From positions 120,225,590 to 120,289,589 of the forward strand of contig JBOZIK010000001.1 in the NCBI GenBank assembly GCA_051453625.1: DNA of 64,000 bases. Direction: 5' to 3'. Made by a program: the position numbers and the translations under genes. The notes beneath the pieces are model-generated. The model was not told where the DNA came from. It ran no database searches and worked only from the letters and a program-made list of their open reading frames with translations. Below are positions 1 to 11,900 of the stretch, piece by piece. Position 1 is the stretch's first letter, and every line of letters starts with the position of its first letter. Source of the stretch: Welwitschia mirabilis (lineage: Eukaryota > Gnetophyta > Gnetopsida > Welwitschiales).

Positions 1-701
1 TTTTTAATCATCTATTGTGTTATATTTACTATTGTTTCTTGTCTTATTGATGCTACTAATGTAATCACCTGAATTGTGCGATATAGAAACTACTTAAGCT
101 ATCACGATGATCTATTATCTTTGTTCTATATTATGCATACACAGTTTCACTTTTTTAAGCCATCAAGTTATACTTTATGATTTCTATATGTGTATTGCCT
201 TCATTCTATAGTAACATGCTTAAGTAGGGGGCCTAGAAAAATTTTTTAATACTTGTATTAATTACCAGTTTATGATTTCATTTTCTATGGACTTAATTTA
301 CATTTTGCAGGCATTGTTTTTTAAACAAATTGGCTTATAATCTAGTTGACCACTTACTTTGTTAGGGACTGATAAGGCTAAGTAGGGGGCTATGTTGTGA
401 TGCCAATTTATAAGAATTTGATGGTATATTTTGAGTGCTTTTGCAGGACATTCATACAGGTTTTGATGTAATACTGATGGCTATGAAGATTTGATAGGAT
501 GATCAGTAAAACATGTGATATCTTGCATTTTTGACAATTTCTTGGGCTTATTCTAATATTGCAGAATTGGAAGAAGTACTGTATGATGTAAAGACTAATT
601 TACATTAGAGAAGAGAGCAAAGGAAGAGCGTTGTCCCCATAGTCATCTCCATGACACCCAAGACAACCAGACTGCTAACATGGACAGAAGCTTACGACAC
701 T

Positions 702-893
702 GACAGTAGCACATGGTACACTGCCCAAGTTATTAAGGTGGTGTTTTCTCCTGTGTCGTGTGGATGATAGACAGGACGATGGCATCAAGACTATGCGCAG
801 GTAATCCATGGGATTGACAATAGCACATGGTACACTACCCAAGCCATTAAGGTAGTGTCATCCCCTGTGTCATGTGGATGACAAATAGGACGA
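702..893 (+). repeat. Two-copy tandem repeat, about 114-bp spacing
   Basis: A segment of about 77 bp starting 'gacagtagcacatggtaca' at 702 recurs at 816 as 'gacaatagcacatggtaca'. The match continues through 'cccaag..attaaggt.gtgt' and 'tgtgtc.tgtggatga'. The copies differ at scattered positions, so the duplication is old. Such arrays are common in U3 regions of plant LTRs. Confidence 0.75.
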
Positions 894-1016
894 CAACTGT
901 TTTTACACTGCAATAATAAATTTCATTATAAATGGGGTCAAACGACTCACACATAAGTCATTAGGGTTTCTATTTCCCACCTTTAAGGTTTGCCTTCAAA
1001 TTCCACAATTGAAAAT

Positions 1017-1025
1017 CTATAAATA
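1017..1025 (+). promoter_or_regulatory. TATA-box-like motif
   Basis: 'ctataaata' is followed by a pyrimidine-rich leader (tttctcctcctttatttct). It sits about 55 bp downstream of 'ttagggtttc'. The placement resembles a plant RNA polymerase II core promoter, possibly of an LTR. The motif is short and the sequence AT-rich, so chance is a real alternative. Confidence 0.3.
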
Positions 1026-2224
1026 CCTTTCTCCTCCTTTATTTCTACTCCATCTTTTGTACTCGATCTTATAATGGAAGCTTGAAGTGTGAGAGGTCCA
1101 TTCCATATTGCAAAAAGGAGTCTCCTTGGTATTAGGCTATGTCCCTCTTATTAAGGTGCTATTGTTCTAATTTGTAAGCAGATGTTATTCTGATTTCGTT
1201 TGGNNNNNNNNNNNNNNNNNNNNNNNNNNNNNNNNNNNNNNNNNNNNNNNNNNNNNNNNNNNNNNNNNNNNNNNNNNNNNNNNNNNNNNNNNNNNNNNNN
1301 NNNNNNNNNNNNNNNNNNNNNNNNNNNNNNNNNNNNNNNNNNNNNNNNNNNNNNNNNNNNNNNNNNNNNNNNNNNNNNNNNNNNNNNNNNNNNNNNNNNN
1401 NNNNNNNNNNNNNNNNNNNNNNNNNNNNNNNNNNNNNNNNNNNNNNNNNNNNNNNNNNNNNNNNNNNNNNNNNNNNNNNNNNNNNNNNNNNNNNNNNNNN
1501 NNNNNNNNNNNNNNNNNNNNNNNNNNNNNNNNNNNNNNNNNNNNNNNNNNNNNNNNNNNNNNNNNNNNNNNNNNNNNNNNNNNNNNNNNNNNNNNNNNNN
1601 NNNNNNNNNNNNNNNNNNNNNNNNNNNNNNNNNNNNNNNNNNNNNNNNNNNNNNNNNNNNNNNNNNNNNNNNNNNNNNNNNNNNNNNNNNNNNNNNNNNN
1701 NNNNNNNNNNNNNNNNNNNNNNNNNNNNNNNNNNNNNNNNNNNNNNNNNNNNNNNNNNNNNNNNNNNNNNNNNNNNNNNNNNNNNNNNNNNNNNNNNNNN
1801 NNNNNNNNNNNNNNNNNNNNNNNNNNNNNNNNNNNNNNNNNNNNNNNNNNNNNNNNNNNNNNNNNNNNNNNNNNNNNNNNNNNNNNNNNNNNNNNNNNNN
1901 NNNNNNNNNNNNNNNNNNNNNNNNNNNNNNNNNNNNNNNNNNNNNNNNNNNNNNNNNNNNNNNNNNNNNNNNNNNNNNNNNNNNNNNNNNNNNNNNNNNN
2001 NNNNNNNNNNNNNNNNNNNNNNNNNNNNNNNNNNCATTTGGGTGAACTCCCAGCTATACTAGAGTGTGTTTTCTACAATTTATATGATTTACAGGTTTAT
2101 CTAAAGGATTTATAGATTGCATAAATTTACATTGTAACAAAGTCATAACTACAGGTATCCCCATAACTAATAAAGGTTCTAGTAAAAGTAATAAAGTTTC
2201 AATGAAGGAAGGTACACCAGAAAA

Positions 2225-3890
2225 GCCTAAATTACTTAAAGATCATCCTTTAGAATCTATTATTGGAGAAGTTAACTCAAAAATAAAATAAGAGAATCTA
2301 TAAAAAATTTATATGCTTACATTTGTTATGTTTTAAAGATAGAACACAAAAAATTTGAATAAGTAGAAATTCATTAAGAAATGGATAATGGTTAATGCAA
2401 GATGAGTTACAACAATTTAAAATAAGTAATGTTTAAAAGCTAGTAGAGAGGTCAAAAGATAAAAATATCATTGGAAATAAATGGATTTTTTAAAACAACT
2501 ATGATAAAGAAAACAATGTCATTAAAAATAAGGCAAGATGAGTAGCACAAGGCTACAATCAAATAGAAGGCATTGATGTAGGAGATACCTTTGCTCTACT
2601 TGCAAGGCTAGATAGCATTAAAATGTTTTTATCTTTTGTAGCTTTTGAAAATTTAAAAGTTTGTCAAATGGATGTAAATAGTGCTTTTCTAAATGGTACT
2701 TTAATTAAAGTAGTCCATGTAAAACAATCATAAGGATTTATTAATCCTTATAAAACTGATTATATGTATAGAATTAAGAAAGCCTTATATGAATTAAAAC
2801 AAGCTCCAAGATCTTGGTATGAGAATCTAGCTATCTTTTTAAATGAAAATGGATATATTTAAGGAACTATGAAAAAAAAGCTTATTTGTAAAAAACTTGA
2901 AAAAGGATTTTATTATTATACAAATTTATGAAGATGATATTATCTTTGGTGCCTCAAATGAAAATCTATTAAAAGAATTTGCAAATATTATAACAAATCA
3001 ATTTGAAATGAGTATGCTTGGTGAAGTAAAGATGTTTCTTAGACTTTAGATCAAGTAATCTAAAGATGGAATATTTATTTTTAGATCCAAATACGCAAGA
3101 GATTTAATCAAATGATTTAGATTAGAAAGTGCAAAAGCAACTGACACTCCTATGTCTAAATCATGTAAAGTAAGTTTGGATGAAAATGACAAACCAATGG
3201 ACTAAAAACTTTACAGAAGCATGATTGGTAATTTATTATATTTAACCACAAGTAGACTAGATATTATGTTTAATATTGGAGTTTGTGCAAGCTATCAATC
3301 CCAATCAAAAGAATCACATCTACAATCACTAAAAAAAATAGTTAAATATGTAAAAGGCACATGTAATTATGGCTTATAGTATCCCACCAAGACATCTTTT
3401 AAACTTGTAGGCTTTAGTAATGTATATTAGGCTTATTGTAAANNNNNNNNNNNNNNNNNNNNNNNNNNNNNNNNNNNNNNNNNNNNNNNNNNNNNNNTAG
3501 GTTCATGTTTAGTGGAATGGGTAAGTAAAAAACAAAACTCTATTTCTCTCTTTACTATAGAAGTATAATATATTGTAGTAGGTAGTTGTTGCACTTATTT
3601 TTTCTTAATAAAAGAAATGATAAAAAATTTTGGTATTAGTTTTAAAAAAGTCCTATATTCTATGACAATACCAATGCTATCAACATATCAAAAAATCCTA
3701 TTCAGCACTTAAGAATAAATTATATTAAGCTAAAACATCATTTCCTATGAGATTAAGTTAAAAAAGGGTACATCTCCTTGAACTTTGTGATAACAGACCA
3801 ACAACTAGTAGATATTTTTAATAAACCTCTAAATTTAAATACTTTTTTTTGTCTTAGAAATGAACTAGGATTTGTCTCATTATCCTATGG
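2225..3890 (+). pseudogene. Ty1/copia reverse transcriptase-RNase H, decayed (element C)
   Basis: This is the 3' half of a copia pol gene, which copies element RNA into DNA and degrades the RNA strand. In shifting frames one reads the pre-RT segment (KDHPLESIIGEVNSKI, about 2237), the QMDV-type motif with 'AFLNGT' near 2670-2700, and the YVDD box as IYEDDIIFG (2924-2950; Val to Glu). 'FEMSMLGEV', 'TPMSKSCK', 'YRSMIGNLLYLTTSRLDIMF' and 'KESHLQSLKKI' follow. RNase H continues after a 55-N gap (3443-3497): 'LVEWVSKKQNSISL', then 'DNTNAINISKNPIQHLR' and 'QLVDIFNKPLN' near 3790-3830. Many stops and frameshifts make it non-functional. The motif style fits the Sire/Tork side of plant copia; I cannot settle the lineage. 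Confidence 0.85.
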
Positions 3891-4750
3891 CTAAATGTAA
3901 AATGATCGATCAAATCCCTAATTTGATCGACTAGATGTAGTCATTCAACTAGTTTAAGAACTTAGTCGTCTAGACCCTTTAAGTTCTATGCATGTTTCAA
4001 TAGAAGTTAACAGTATAGAATAGAAGTTTTCACCTGTGTTTTTTTTTCTCTCATTTGTTTATCCATTTATGTCTTCCTTATAAACTTTTATTCTCTCCTT
4101 TTTTATTGATGTCAAAAGGGGATTAATTAGTTATTTTTTTATTGAATATTTTANNNNNNNNNNNNNNNNNNNNNNNNNNNNNNNNNNNNNNNNNNNNNNN
4201 NNNNNNNNNNNNNNNNNNNNNNNNNNNNNNNNNNNNNNNNNNNNNNNNNNNNNTTCTATAATAACACCAATGCTATCAACATATCAAAAAATCCTATTCA
4301 GCACTCAAGAACAAATCATATTAAGCTAAAACATTATTTCCTATGAGATTAAGTCAAAAAAGGATACATCTCTATGTACTTCATGATAACAGACCAATAA
4401 CTGATAGATATTTTTAATAAACCTCTAAATTTCAATACTTTTCTTTGTCTTAGAAATGAACTAGGGTTTATTTTGCTATTCTATGGCTAAATGCAATATG
4501 ATCGATCAAATTCCTAATTTGATCGACTAGATGTAGTTGGTTAACTGGTTTAAGAACTCAGTCGCCTGGACCCTTTAAGTTCTATGGGTATTTCAATAGA
4601 AGTTGATAGTATAGAATAGAAGTTTTCACCTGTATTTTTTTTGCTCTCATTTTGTTTATCCATTTATGTTTTCCTTATAAACCTTTATTCTCTTCTTTTT
4701 TATTGATCTCAAAAGGGGAAGAATTAGTTATTTGTTTGTTGAATATTTTA
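3658..4750 (+). repeat. Direct duplication flanking a 100-N gap
   Basis: The last part of RNase H plus the following non-coding region (3658-4153) is repeated as 4254-4750. The two copies abut the two edges of the gap 4154-4253. They are similar in length (496 and 497 bp) and differ at a few percent of positions. Copy 2 preserves the same pol terminus (SKNPIQHSRTNHIKLKHYF-like). This looks like an assembly join of two repeat copies or haplotypes. Confidence 0.85.
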
Positions 4751-5093
4751 TTATGATTTTAGATGTTTGCATATGTTTAATGAAATCTACATGTACCTTT
4801 CTATTATGCTATAAATTATTTTCAATTGATATCTTAAATCTTTTTGTGCTTATCCAAATCATATGTGCTTAATATTTTCTCTATCAGTATTATATATGCT
4901 TAACTTCAAAGTTTAAAGTCTTCTAATATTGGAAATAAATTCTAATATGTAATAACTGATTAAAGTATTAAAAGATTTATATAATCACATTATGCTTTTC
5001 CTAAAATGTGTGCTCTTAATCCTTTAATTGTGCATATTAAATTTGTTCTATTTTAAGCATAAAATTTGATTATTTAAAATGTCTTAACTTTGT

Positions 5094-5168
5094 AAGGGGG
5101 AGCTTTTCTGAATCTTAGATATTTTTCACAACTAAGTATTGTTTACCATCAATGTCAAAAGGAGAGCT
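5094..5168 (+). other. Polypurine tract(s) upstream of the 3' LTR of element C
   Basis: The tract 'aaaaggagagct' (5157-5168) abuts the LTR start 'TGTTAGATTATG' at 5169 and would prime plus-strand DNA synthesis. Similar purine runs lie upstream: 'aagggggag' at 5094-5102, 'aaaaggggaagaa' at 4711-4723 and 'aaaagggga' at 4114-4122. Those at 5157, 4711 and 4114 follow an 'attgatgtc/atcaatgtc'-like lead. Multiple polypurine tracts in this position are reported for the Sirevirus branch of copia. The rest of 3891-5168 is AT-rich and non-coding. Confidence 0.65.
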
Positions 5169-5825
5169 TGTTAGATTATGTTTTGTTAATTAATATCAAA
5201 CTAATGTTTTCTGTACAGCAAATTTTGTGTATCTTGTGCAAAAGATATTAATTAATTATAGGTCTAAAGGTAAAATCAAAACCATCAAATTCTGAGTACT
5301 AAAAACCTATAAGTTCTTTTACCCTCTTGAGGAATCGACCAGACTTTCTAGGGTTCAACTACTCTTAAAGCAGACAGACAAAATGAACTGAATCTAAAGG
5401 GGTTGATCAAATTTCTGATTGGATCAATTGAATTTATAACCTTAAGGACCAGTGTTCCTGAATCAAATGGTAAGGGGTTGACTAGACCTTTATGGGGTAA
5501 ATCAGATTTGAAAACCTGATAAACAGTATCCCTAAACTGAATGATAAGGGATCGACCAGATCCATGATGGAATCAATCAAATCCGTGAACTAAGGAATAG
5601 TACTCATAAACTAATTCTCAAGGGGTTGATTGGACCTATGATGGTGTTAATCAAACTTAAGGACTATGTAGCTGATACTATTAAGTTTTGATCATCATGG
5701 GATTGACTAGATACCTAAAGGGATCAATCAGACCTAATGCTAGGAACTGGAATGATTTTTATCAGGATAAGCGGGCGATCAGCTTTTATAATGGTCAACT
5801 AAACTGGGGTTGACCAAACCTAGAT
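5169..5825 (+). mobile_element. 3' LTR of element C, 5' part only
   Basis: It starts with TGTTAGATTATG directly after a polypurine tract. It aligns over its length with the LTR starting at 6721 and, in reverse complement, with the LTR at 50395-51831. It breaks off at a 7-N gap (5826-5832), after which no LTR similarity is seen. It contains a degenerate tandem array of about 75-bp units. Confidence 0.75.
5325..5770 (+). repeat. Degenerate tandem array, about 75-bp unit, inside the LTR
   Basis: Units begin with variants of 'aaggggttgaccagacc' at about 5397, 5472, 5546, 5620 and 5698. Each is followed about 20 bp later by a second 'gatcaatcaaac'-type motif. The same array appears in the LTR at 6721 (units at about 6973, 7046, 7120 and 7194) and in reverse orientation near 51070-51660. 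It is therefore a fixed part of this LTR family. Confidence 0.75.
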
Positions 5826-5832
5826 NNNNNNN

Positions 5833-6720
5833 ATCTAGATTTCTTTTTCTTATGAATGTTTCACTCATAAATCTATTTATAGATGATTCTTCAACTTGAT
5901 TCTATGTTTTTAAACTTTTATGTAAAACAGTTCTCAGTCATAGTTTAGCTTTTCTTTTTATAATGATTGAAAAATAACCATATAAGTACAATCACTAATT
6001 ATTTTTTATCGTTCTCAAAAGAAGGTACTAATTATTTAATTTTGCTATATGTTATAAGGTATATTCATCATTTTATCCATTAAAANNNNNNNNNNNNNNN
6101 NNNNNNNNNNNNNNAACATCATCACTAGGAGGTAGGTTAAAAGGAGTTTGTATTTCACATTTCTTATTTGCTATAAGTTCTCTAAATTTGACATTAGCAT
6201 CAGGATCTATGATCGTAGTAATAGAAGTTTTGATAACAATAAGGGAATTAGACAAAGCAATCTGTTTTTGTTTTTGCAATGACTTTGATATTATAATAAA
6301 ATGATTTTATTTTAAAATTTCTTGTAAATTATCTTTTAAAAAATTTTCTTTTGAAAAATCAAATTCTAAAGTAATAAGTATAGAAAAATCTTCTTGCTAA
6401 ATCTTTAAAGTATTTTGTGTACCTGTGGTGTGCGTACCTATGTTATGTTCATAGTCGATCAAACCTTCTCTGATGTTTTCTTTGATGAATAGCTGCTATC
6501 TCTAATATTTTACCTTCTTACTAGAATTTATCATGTTCTAGCATGCTTAATTCTTATTTTAGTTTGTGTGATCTCTATGGTTATTTGAATAATATGTTTG
6601 GGTTATAGTACATACAAAAAACCCAAATGCAGAAAATAGAATGATGAAATAATACAGAATAAAAATAGGCAACAGACCACTAAGTCATCTGAATAATAGA
6701 GGGGATGATAAGAAATATCC
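5833..6720. other. Unassigned interelement DNA
   Basis: AT-rich sequence with a 29-N gap at 6086-6114. A short minus-strand open stretch at 6115-6279 has no recognisable domain. The right end (about 6650-6720) is the left half of the target sequence into which the solo LTR at 6721 inserted; its paralogue lies at 8637-8866. Confidence 0.5.
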
Positions 6721-8392
6721 TGTTAGATTATTTTTGTCAATTGATATCAAACTAATGTTTTTTATATAGTAAATTTCGTGTATCTTATAAAGAAAATGTT
6801 TGTGTATCTTATAAAGAAAATGTCAATTACTTACAAGTCTAAAGGTAAAACTAAAACCATTGAATTCTAAGCACTAGAAACCTATTAGTTCTTTTATCAT
6901 CTTGAGAGGTTGACCAAACTTTTAAAGAGTCAATCACACTTGAAGTAGATAGACAAAATGAACTACATCCAGAAGGTCGATCAGATTTATGATGAGGTTG
7001 ACCAAACTTATAACCTTAAGAACCAGTGTTATGAAATCAAATGGTAAGGATTTAACTTAATCTTTAAGAGGTCAACCAGATTTGAGGACCTAATAAATAG
7101 TATCCTTGGACTAAATGACAAGAGATTGACCAAGCCTATAATGGGATTGACCAGATCTGTGAATCAAGGAACAATACTTTTAAACTGATTATTAAGGAGT
7201 TAACTGAACCTATGATGGGGTCAGTTGGACTTGAGCATTTTGTAGCTGATACTCCTAAGTTTATCATCATGGGATTGACTAAACACCTCAAGAAGTCGAC
7301 CAAACACCTAAGAGGGTCGATTGNNNNNNNNNNNNNNNNNNNNNNNNNNNNNNNNNNNNNNNNNNNNNNNNNNNNNNNNNNNNNNNNNNNNNNNNNNNNN
7401 NNNNNNNNNNNNNNNNNNNNNNNNNNNNNNNGACTTTTAAGGGGTCAACCAAACGGAATGAAACCAAAATTTTCTAATCATTATGTATCCATTATGTAGC
7501 CATTGGATAGCCATTTTCTAGCTATTTATAGCTATTGGGAGTACATTTCAAATTTAATAAACCCTAAAATCTTTCTAATATAAATAGATAAGAGATAGAT
7601 GACTATAAAATATTTTTGAAACTATTTACAATTAGGTTAATCTAATGTATCTAGAGAACAAGAACTATAATCTTGTGATATTCACTATTGTGTATTGGCA
7701 TTTATACTTCTAACCAAGGAAGATTTACCATCTGAATCATCTCTACATTTAAAATTAGATCATGTGCTTTATTTGTTATACATCTATAGGAGAAGAGCTC
7801 CATCAAATCCACTATTTCAAGAATGAGTGATATCCATGCATATTGGCATCATTGCATCACTACTTTGTATTGTGAAAGGTTGAGACTAAGGCTTGAAAAG
7901 TTCATTTAAAGTTTGAGACTAAGCCTTAAAAATTTTATTTAAAGGTTGAAACTAAGCCTAAAAAAGTTCATTTGTAATTGTTACAGGTGAACTTGGAATA
8001 CCTGATGAAGTAATGAAGATCAGGATCAAACTTGGCAATAAGCTGATCATCAAGAGTGGAGTAAGAGGTTTCTCAAACCACTATAAATCCTGCATGTATC
8101 TATTTGATACTTTTATACTTTTAGTTAGTTATTTCTTTACTTCTATTATCTTTTCTTTTCATGTATGTTTTGTATTAGTGAATTATTTTGGGTAAGCCTT
8201 TGATTTATCTTAAATTCATTTAGAATATTATGTTGTATTTTTTAAGAACCTCTTCATCCCCTGGGGGCGGGGGGGGGGGGGGGGGGGNNNNNNNNNNNNN
8301 NNNNNNNNNNNNNNNNNNNNNNNNNNCCCCCCCTCCCCCCCCCCCCCTCTCCCCCCCTTCCCGCTCCCGCGCCGAGGTTCTCGATCCTATCA
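6721..8392 (+). mobile_element. Solo LTR of the C/B/D copia family
   Basis: It starts TGTTAGATTATTTTTGTCAA and ends '...gatcctatca', matching both ends of the related LTR at 50395-51831 in reverse complement. No PBS, PPT or internal coding region adjoins it. Flanking 5-mers are tatcc (6716-6720) and catcc (8393-8397), a target-site duplication with one mismatch. The flanks join to match an uninterrupted copy at 8637-8866. It probably arose by recombination between the two LTRs of a full element. It includes a 108-N gap (7324-7431) and a poly-G/poly-C tract with a 39-N gap. Confidence 0.8.
8263..8373. repeat. Poly-G / gap / poly-C low-complexity tract
   Basis: About 20 G precede a 39-N gap (8288-8326), and a C-rich run with a few T follows it. 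In the sister LTR (reverse complement of about 50405-50440) the matching place reads only a short C-rich 'catccccca'-like string. This is therefore an expansion or, more likely, a sequencing or gap-filling artefact at a C-rich spot. Confidence 0.7.
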
Positions 8393-8636
8393 CATCCTAG
8401 TCTTAAGAAAAACAGAAAATATAAGGTACACATGTTATCATCACTGCATGTCATTTAGACAATGAGGAGGATGATAGAGCATTTATTTTAAAACATAAAA
8501 TAAAAACTATGAAAAGAAAAACCTATATTTCTATTATAAAAATACAATGCGACTATAGNNNNNNNNNNNNNNNNNNNNNNNNNNNNNNNNNNNNNNNNNN
8601 NNNNNNNNNNNNNNNNNNNNNNNNNNNNNNNNNNNN

Positions 8637-8866
8637 CATTCACTTAGTCATCTAGATCACGGAGGGGATGATAAGAAAATCCTAATTCTTAAGAAAAGTA
8701 AAAACCTAAGGCACATGGATCCTTATTGTCATGTGTCATCTATATGATGAGGTAAATGATAGGACATTTATTTGGGAAGAAAAATAAAAATTATGAAAAG
8801 AAAAAAAAAACCTATGTTTCTACTATAAAAATATAGTGCAACTATAGGTAAATATCCAAATTGAAA
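8637..8866 (+). repeat. Empty-site copy of the solo-LTR target repeat
   Basis: 'gtcatctagatcacggaggg' and the following 'gatgataagaaaatcctaat' match 6690-6720 joined to 8393 onward ('gatgataagaaatatcc' + LTR + 'catcctagtcttaag'). The match continues through 'gatgaggtaaatgatag', 'aattatgaaaagaaaa' and 'ctactataaaaatat', paralleling 8445-8558. The two copies flank the 78-N gap at 8559-8636. Confidence 0.75.
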
Positions 8867-8917
8867 TCTAAAGCACTCACTTGAGTAATGACAATCTTCA
8901 AACTCTAAGCAGCCTTT

Positions 8918-8933
8918 CCTAGTAATGATACCA
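8918..8933 (-). other. Possible decayed primer-binding site
   Basis: Read on the minus strand this is TGGTATCATTACTAGG, matching the first eight bases of the tRNA-iMet primer site and some of the rest. A TG follows at 8937, as expected for the LTR edge of a minus-strand element. No confirming gag or LTR pair was found nearby, so the call is weak. Confidence 0.3.
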
Positions 8934-8936
8934 AGA

Positions 8937-11900
8937 TGTTTTGGTGCATATTTATAAAAACATTACATTCTCAAGTAGATCCTATTAATCATGAATATAT
9001 ACAAATTTTGCACAACACAATACACTAATATAGATGAGAGTGATATAAATGTCATATTCTTGTTAAAGGTGTAGGCGAGAAGAAAGAGAATTGAGTTAAA
9101 AAACGAAAGGCTATGTATTCTTAGAGTAGAATGAAATAACAATGCAGAAATAACAATGCAAATACACTATGTAAATAAAATGCAAGCATAAACTAAATGT
9201 AACTTCCGTTCGATTACCAAATCAACCTGTCATGGAGATTGGTCCTATATAACCTAGATTAATTAAGAAAAGTTGTCAGGAGATCAAGACCAATCTAAGC
9301 TATCAAGTACACCAAATAGAATATAAAAATAATGCAAAATTAATCTAGGAAAAGAAATATGATGCACTTAAACTAATAATGTCAACTTTAATAAAGGTTA
9401 CCCTCATGATCTATGTCACTAAAGAAGCTGTCACAGAATCAGAAGTAACATAAACAATAAGATATATGCACAAAATAAAATATATAAAAAGAAAAGTAGA
9501 GTTTAGATTAAAAGCAAACCAACATCCGTGTTACAAAGTAGTAGCACCTCAATGAAGGATATACATCTCAACACCAAGGAAGACGTCTGTCTATAACAAC
9601 AATAAATAGATCTCTAGCCTTTGATCTTCTATCATAAGAATTTCTAATATAAATTAAGATGAAATAGAGCTAAGAGTGGAGGAGGCATTTATTACAAAAC
9701 AAACGCTGAAATCAAATAAAACTAATAGGTGTGTGAATAATCCTAATAACTATGTAAGAAAGTGTAAGAAAAATGGTCAAAGTTTAGTAAAGTTTGATGA
9801 AGTGTTTATCTCGAATGTTATTCTACTAGTCATCCAGAGGTTACAAAATATGACACCACCTCATAAGGATTTTACATTAGCTACCAGATTGATCCAGTTA
9901 ATATCGTCCTTTACTTAAGTGTTTTTGTCATCTATACAATCATCCAGATAATTAGGTGGATAATAGGCTTTTGTACAGTTCTCCATGTATCTCATTAGCC
10001 TCTTTATTTATAGGATTTTTAATTTAGATAGGAAATATTATAAATTGCTTCAAATGTTATAAAATGTAATAAAGATTGCATGTTTTTGTGTTATTCAGCT
10101 TAGCTCTTCATTATCATTGAAGTTCAGTATAAGATTATCTAATGTCCTACAAAAATACTTAATACACCCTATCAAATACATATAATTTGGTAGTGCAATA
10201 CATAATTTTTCTATTTTTTATAGTTATGTAGTACCTAAGTATGCAAGCATAGGAATGCTCAATGAGAGGTGTGATATTTGTAGTTTGGTGTACTTATCAT
10301 GAAAATAATCACTAGCAGAAGCCTTGTTAACTATAGCCAGCCTCTAAAGGAGGTTTGACTTGAGAATCTTTCATTTCTTTTTTGGTGATTTATTTCATAG
10401 ACATTATCTTACACTATTGAAACTTTATCAAGTCAACTTGATTGAGTGGGTAAAAAAATTAGTAGGAGTAAATGAGCTAAGGATGTAGTTGACTCAAGAA
10501 TTGAATTAAAACCATCATCTTAGGCATTGAAGCAAGCACTATTGGTTGTCCTCTGATGTGTTGGTCCAAATGCATAGAGAAGCCCAAATATAAGCCATGT
10601 CATGCATATGCTTAAAGTAAATGAATTTCCTTTTCTTGATGTAATATATCATCTATTACAAATACTTTGTTATTAGCTTTCTCTTAATTCAAATAATCTA
10701 ATTTTGATTATGTAAAATCCAATTTCTAATAGAATCATAAAATGATTGGAGAACCTAATAAATATTAGACTAGACTTTATGATTGAAAAGAAAGATAAGT
10801 CAAAAGGAAGATATTTTATATTTGGAATATAATAGTAGTAATGTTCACTTAAGGATGAGATGAAGGCAAACAAGTGACAATGAGTAAAAGCATAATTAAT
10901 ATTTAGTGGATTTTGGTAAAGGCCACCTCTTTAAGTATTTCACCATTTTATTACTATAAGATTCAAGAACAAGATAGTTAAAAAATTAAAGGTCCAAAAC
11001 TCATGTTCATTGTGGTATGCATTATGTTTTAAAGCTCAGGATACATTTGAACTAAAAGGGAGCCTAATCTGATTTATTACTAATTCAAACTAATATTTTC
11101 CAATCTTTTATTTTATTGTAATAAACGAGGAATACCTCTTGATATCCCTTATTGTGCATAGTATTCTACATACAAGAATTATAAGGACATATAATAATGG
11201 TAGTAAAACCTGTGTATTTAATTGAGAGTATATTGTTTATAGGAAAAGCATGTTGTAGACCTCTTCATTATATTATTTGTTTATGATTCAATCTTTTACT
11301 TGTGTCCTAGATGGGGTAAGTTTCAACATCATCAATTCAAACATAAGTTATCTTGTCTCCTTTATGTTAATCAATTTTGTGTTATTTTCTTCAATGCAAT
11401 ACCTATTGTAACTCTTTAATTTGTAGAATTTTTTAATTTAAAAAGCATTGAAGAAAACCAAGATCCATAGCATGCCTTAATAAATGACTCTTATGGCTAT
11501 CTTCTTTTCTATCAATGTTTCTACTAATATTTAGTAGTCACTAATGTTTTTTCATGAAAGACTAGTAATGGATGAAATAAGATCAGTAATGATTTTTATT
11601 TTCTAGACAAAAACACACATGGTGAAGTTGGAATAAGTAGCATCAAATTTTGCATTTTCATAAAATAACTTAGTAATAAGGGGATAGCAAGTGCCTTTAG
11701 CATTAAGAAAACAACCCTAGTCTACCTCTTCAAGAAGATGTTGGATACTTTTGATACTTGAAAACTGAACAGATTTACAAGTTCTCTCCTATGTAATAGG
11801 ACTACTCTCACAAATATATTCGAAGTATTCGTTATCTTAAACAAACATCTTAGTAAAAACATATGATAAGTCTTATGAGAGATCTCATTTTTCTTTACTT

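Larger units (their letters stand above)
1..1203. other. Unassigned AT-rich DNA, LTR-like at its right half
   Basis: No coding region is recognisable here. From about 600 onward the base composition rises. The stretch holds a two-copy repeat, a TATA-like box and a leader-like segment, a layout often seen in the promoter part of plant LTRs. No terminal TG/CA pair or primer-binding site could be tied to it, because an 831-base run of N (1204-2034) follows. It may be a Ty3/gypsy or copia LTR fragment, or plain intergenic sequence. Confidence 0.3.

Noticed and set aside
1159-2045. Long open frames across the 831-N gap, and similar ones at 19274-20305 and 44050-44991
   Set aside because: They consist almost wholly of N and carry no information.
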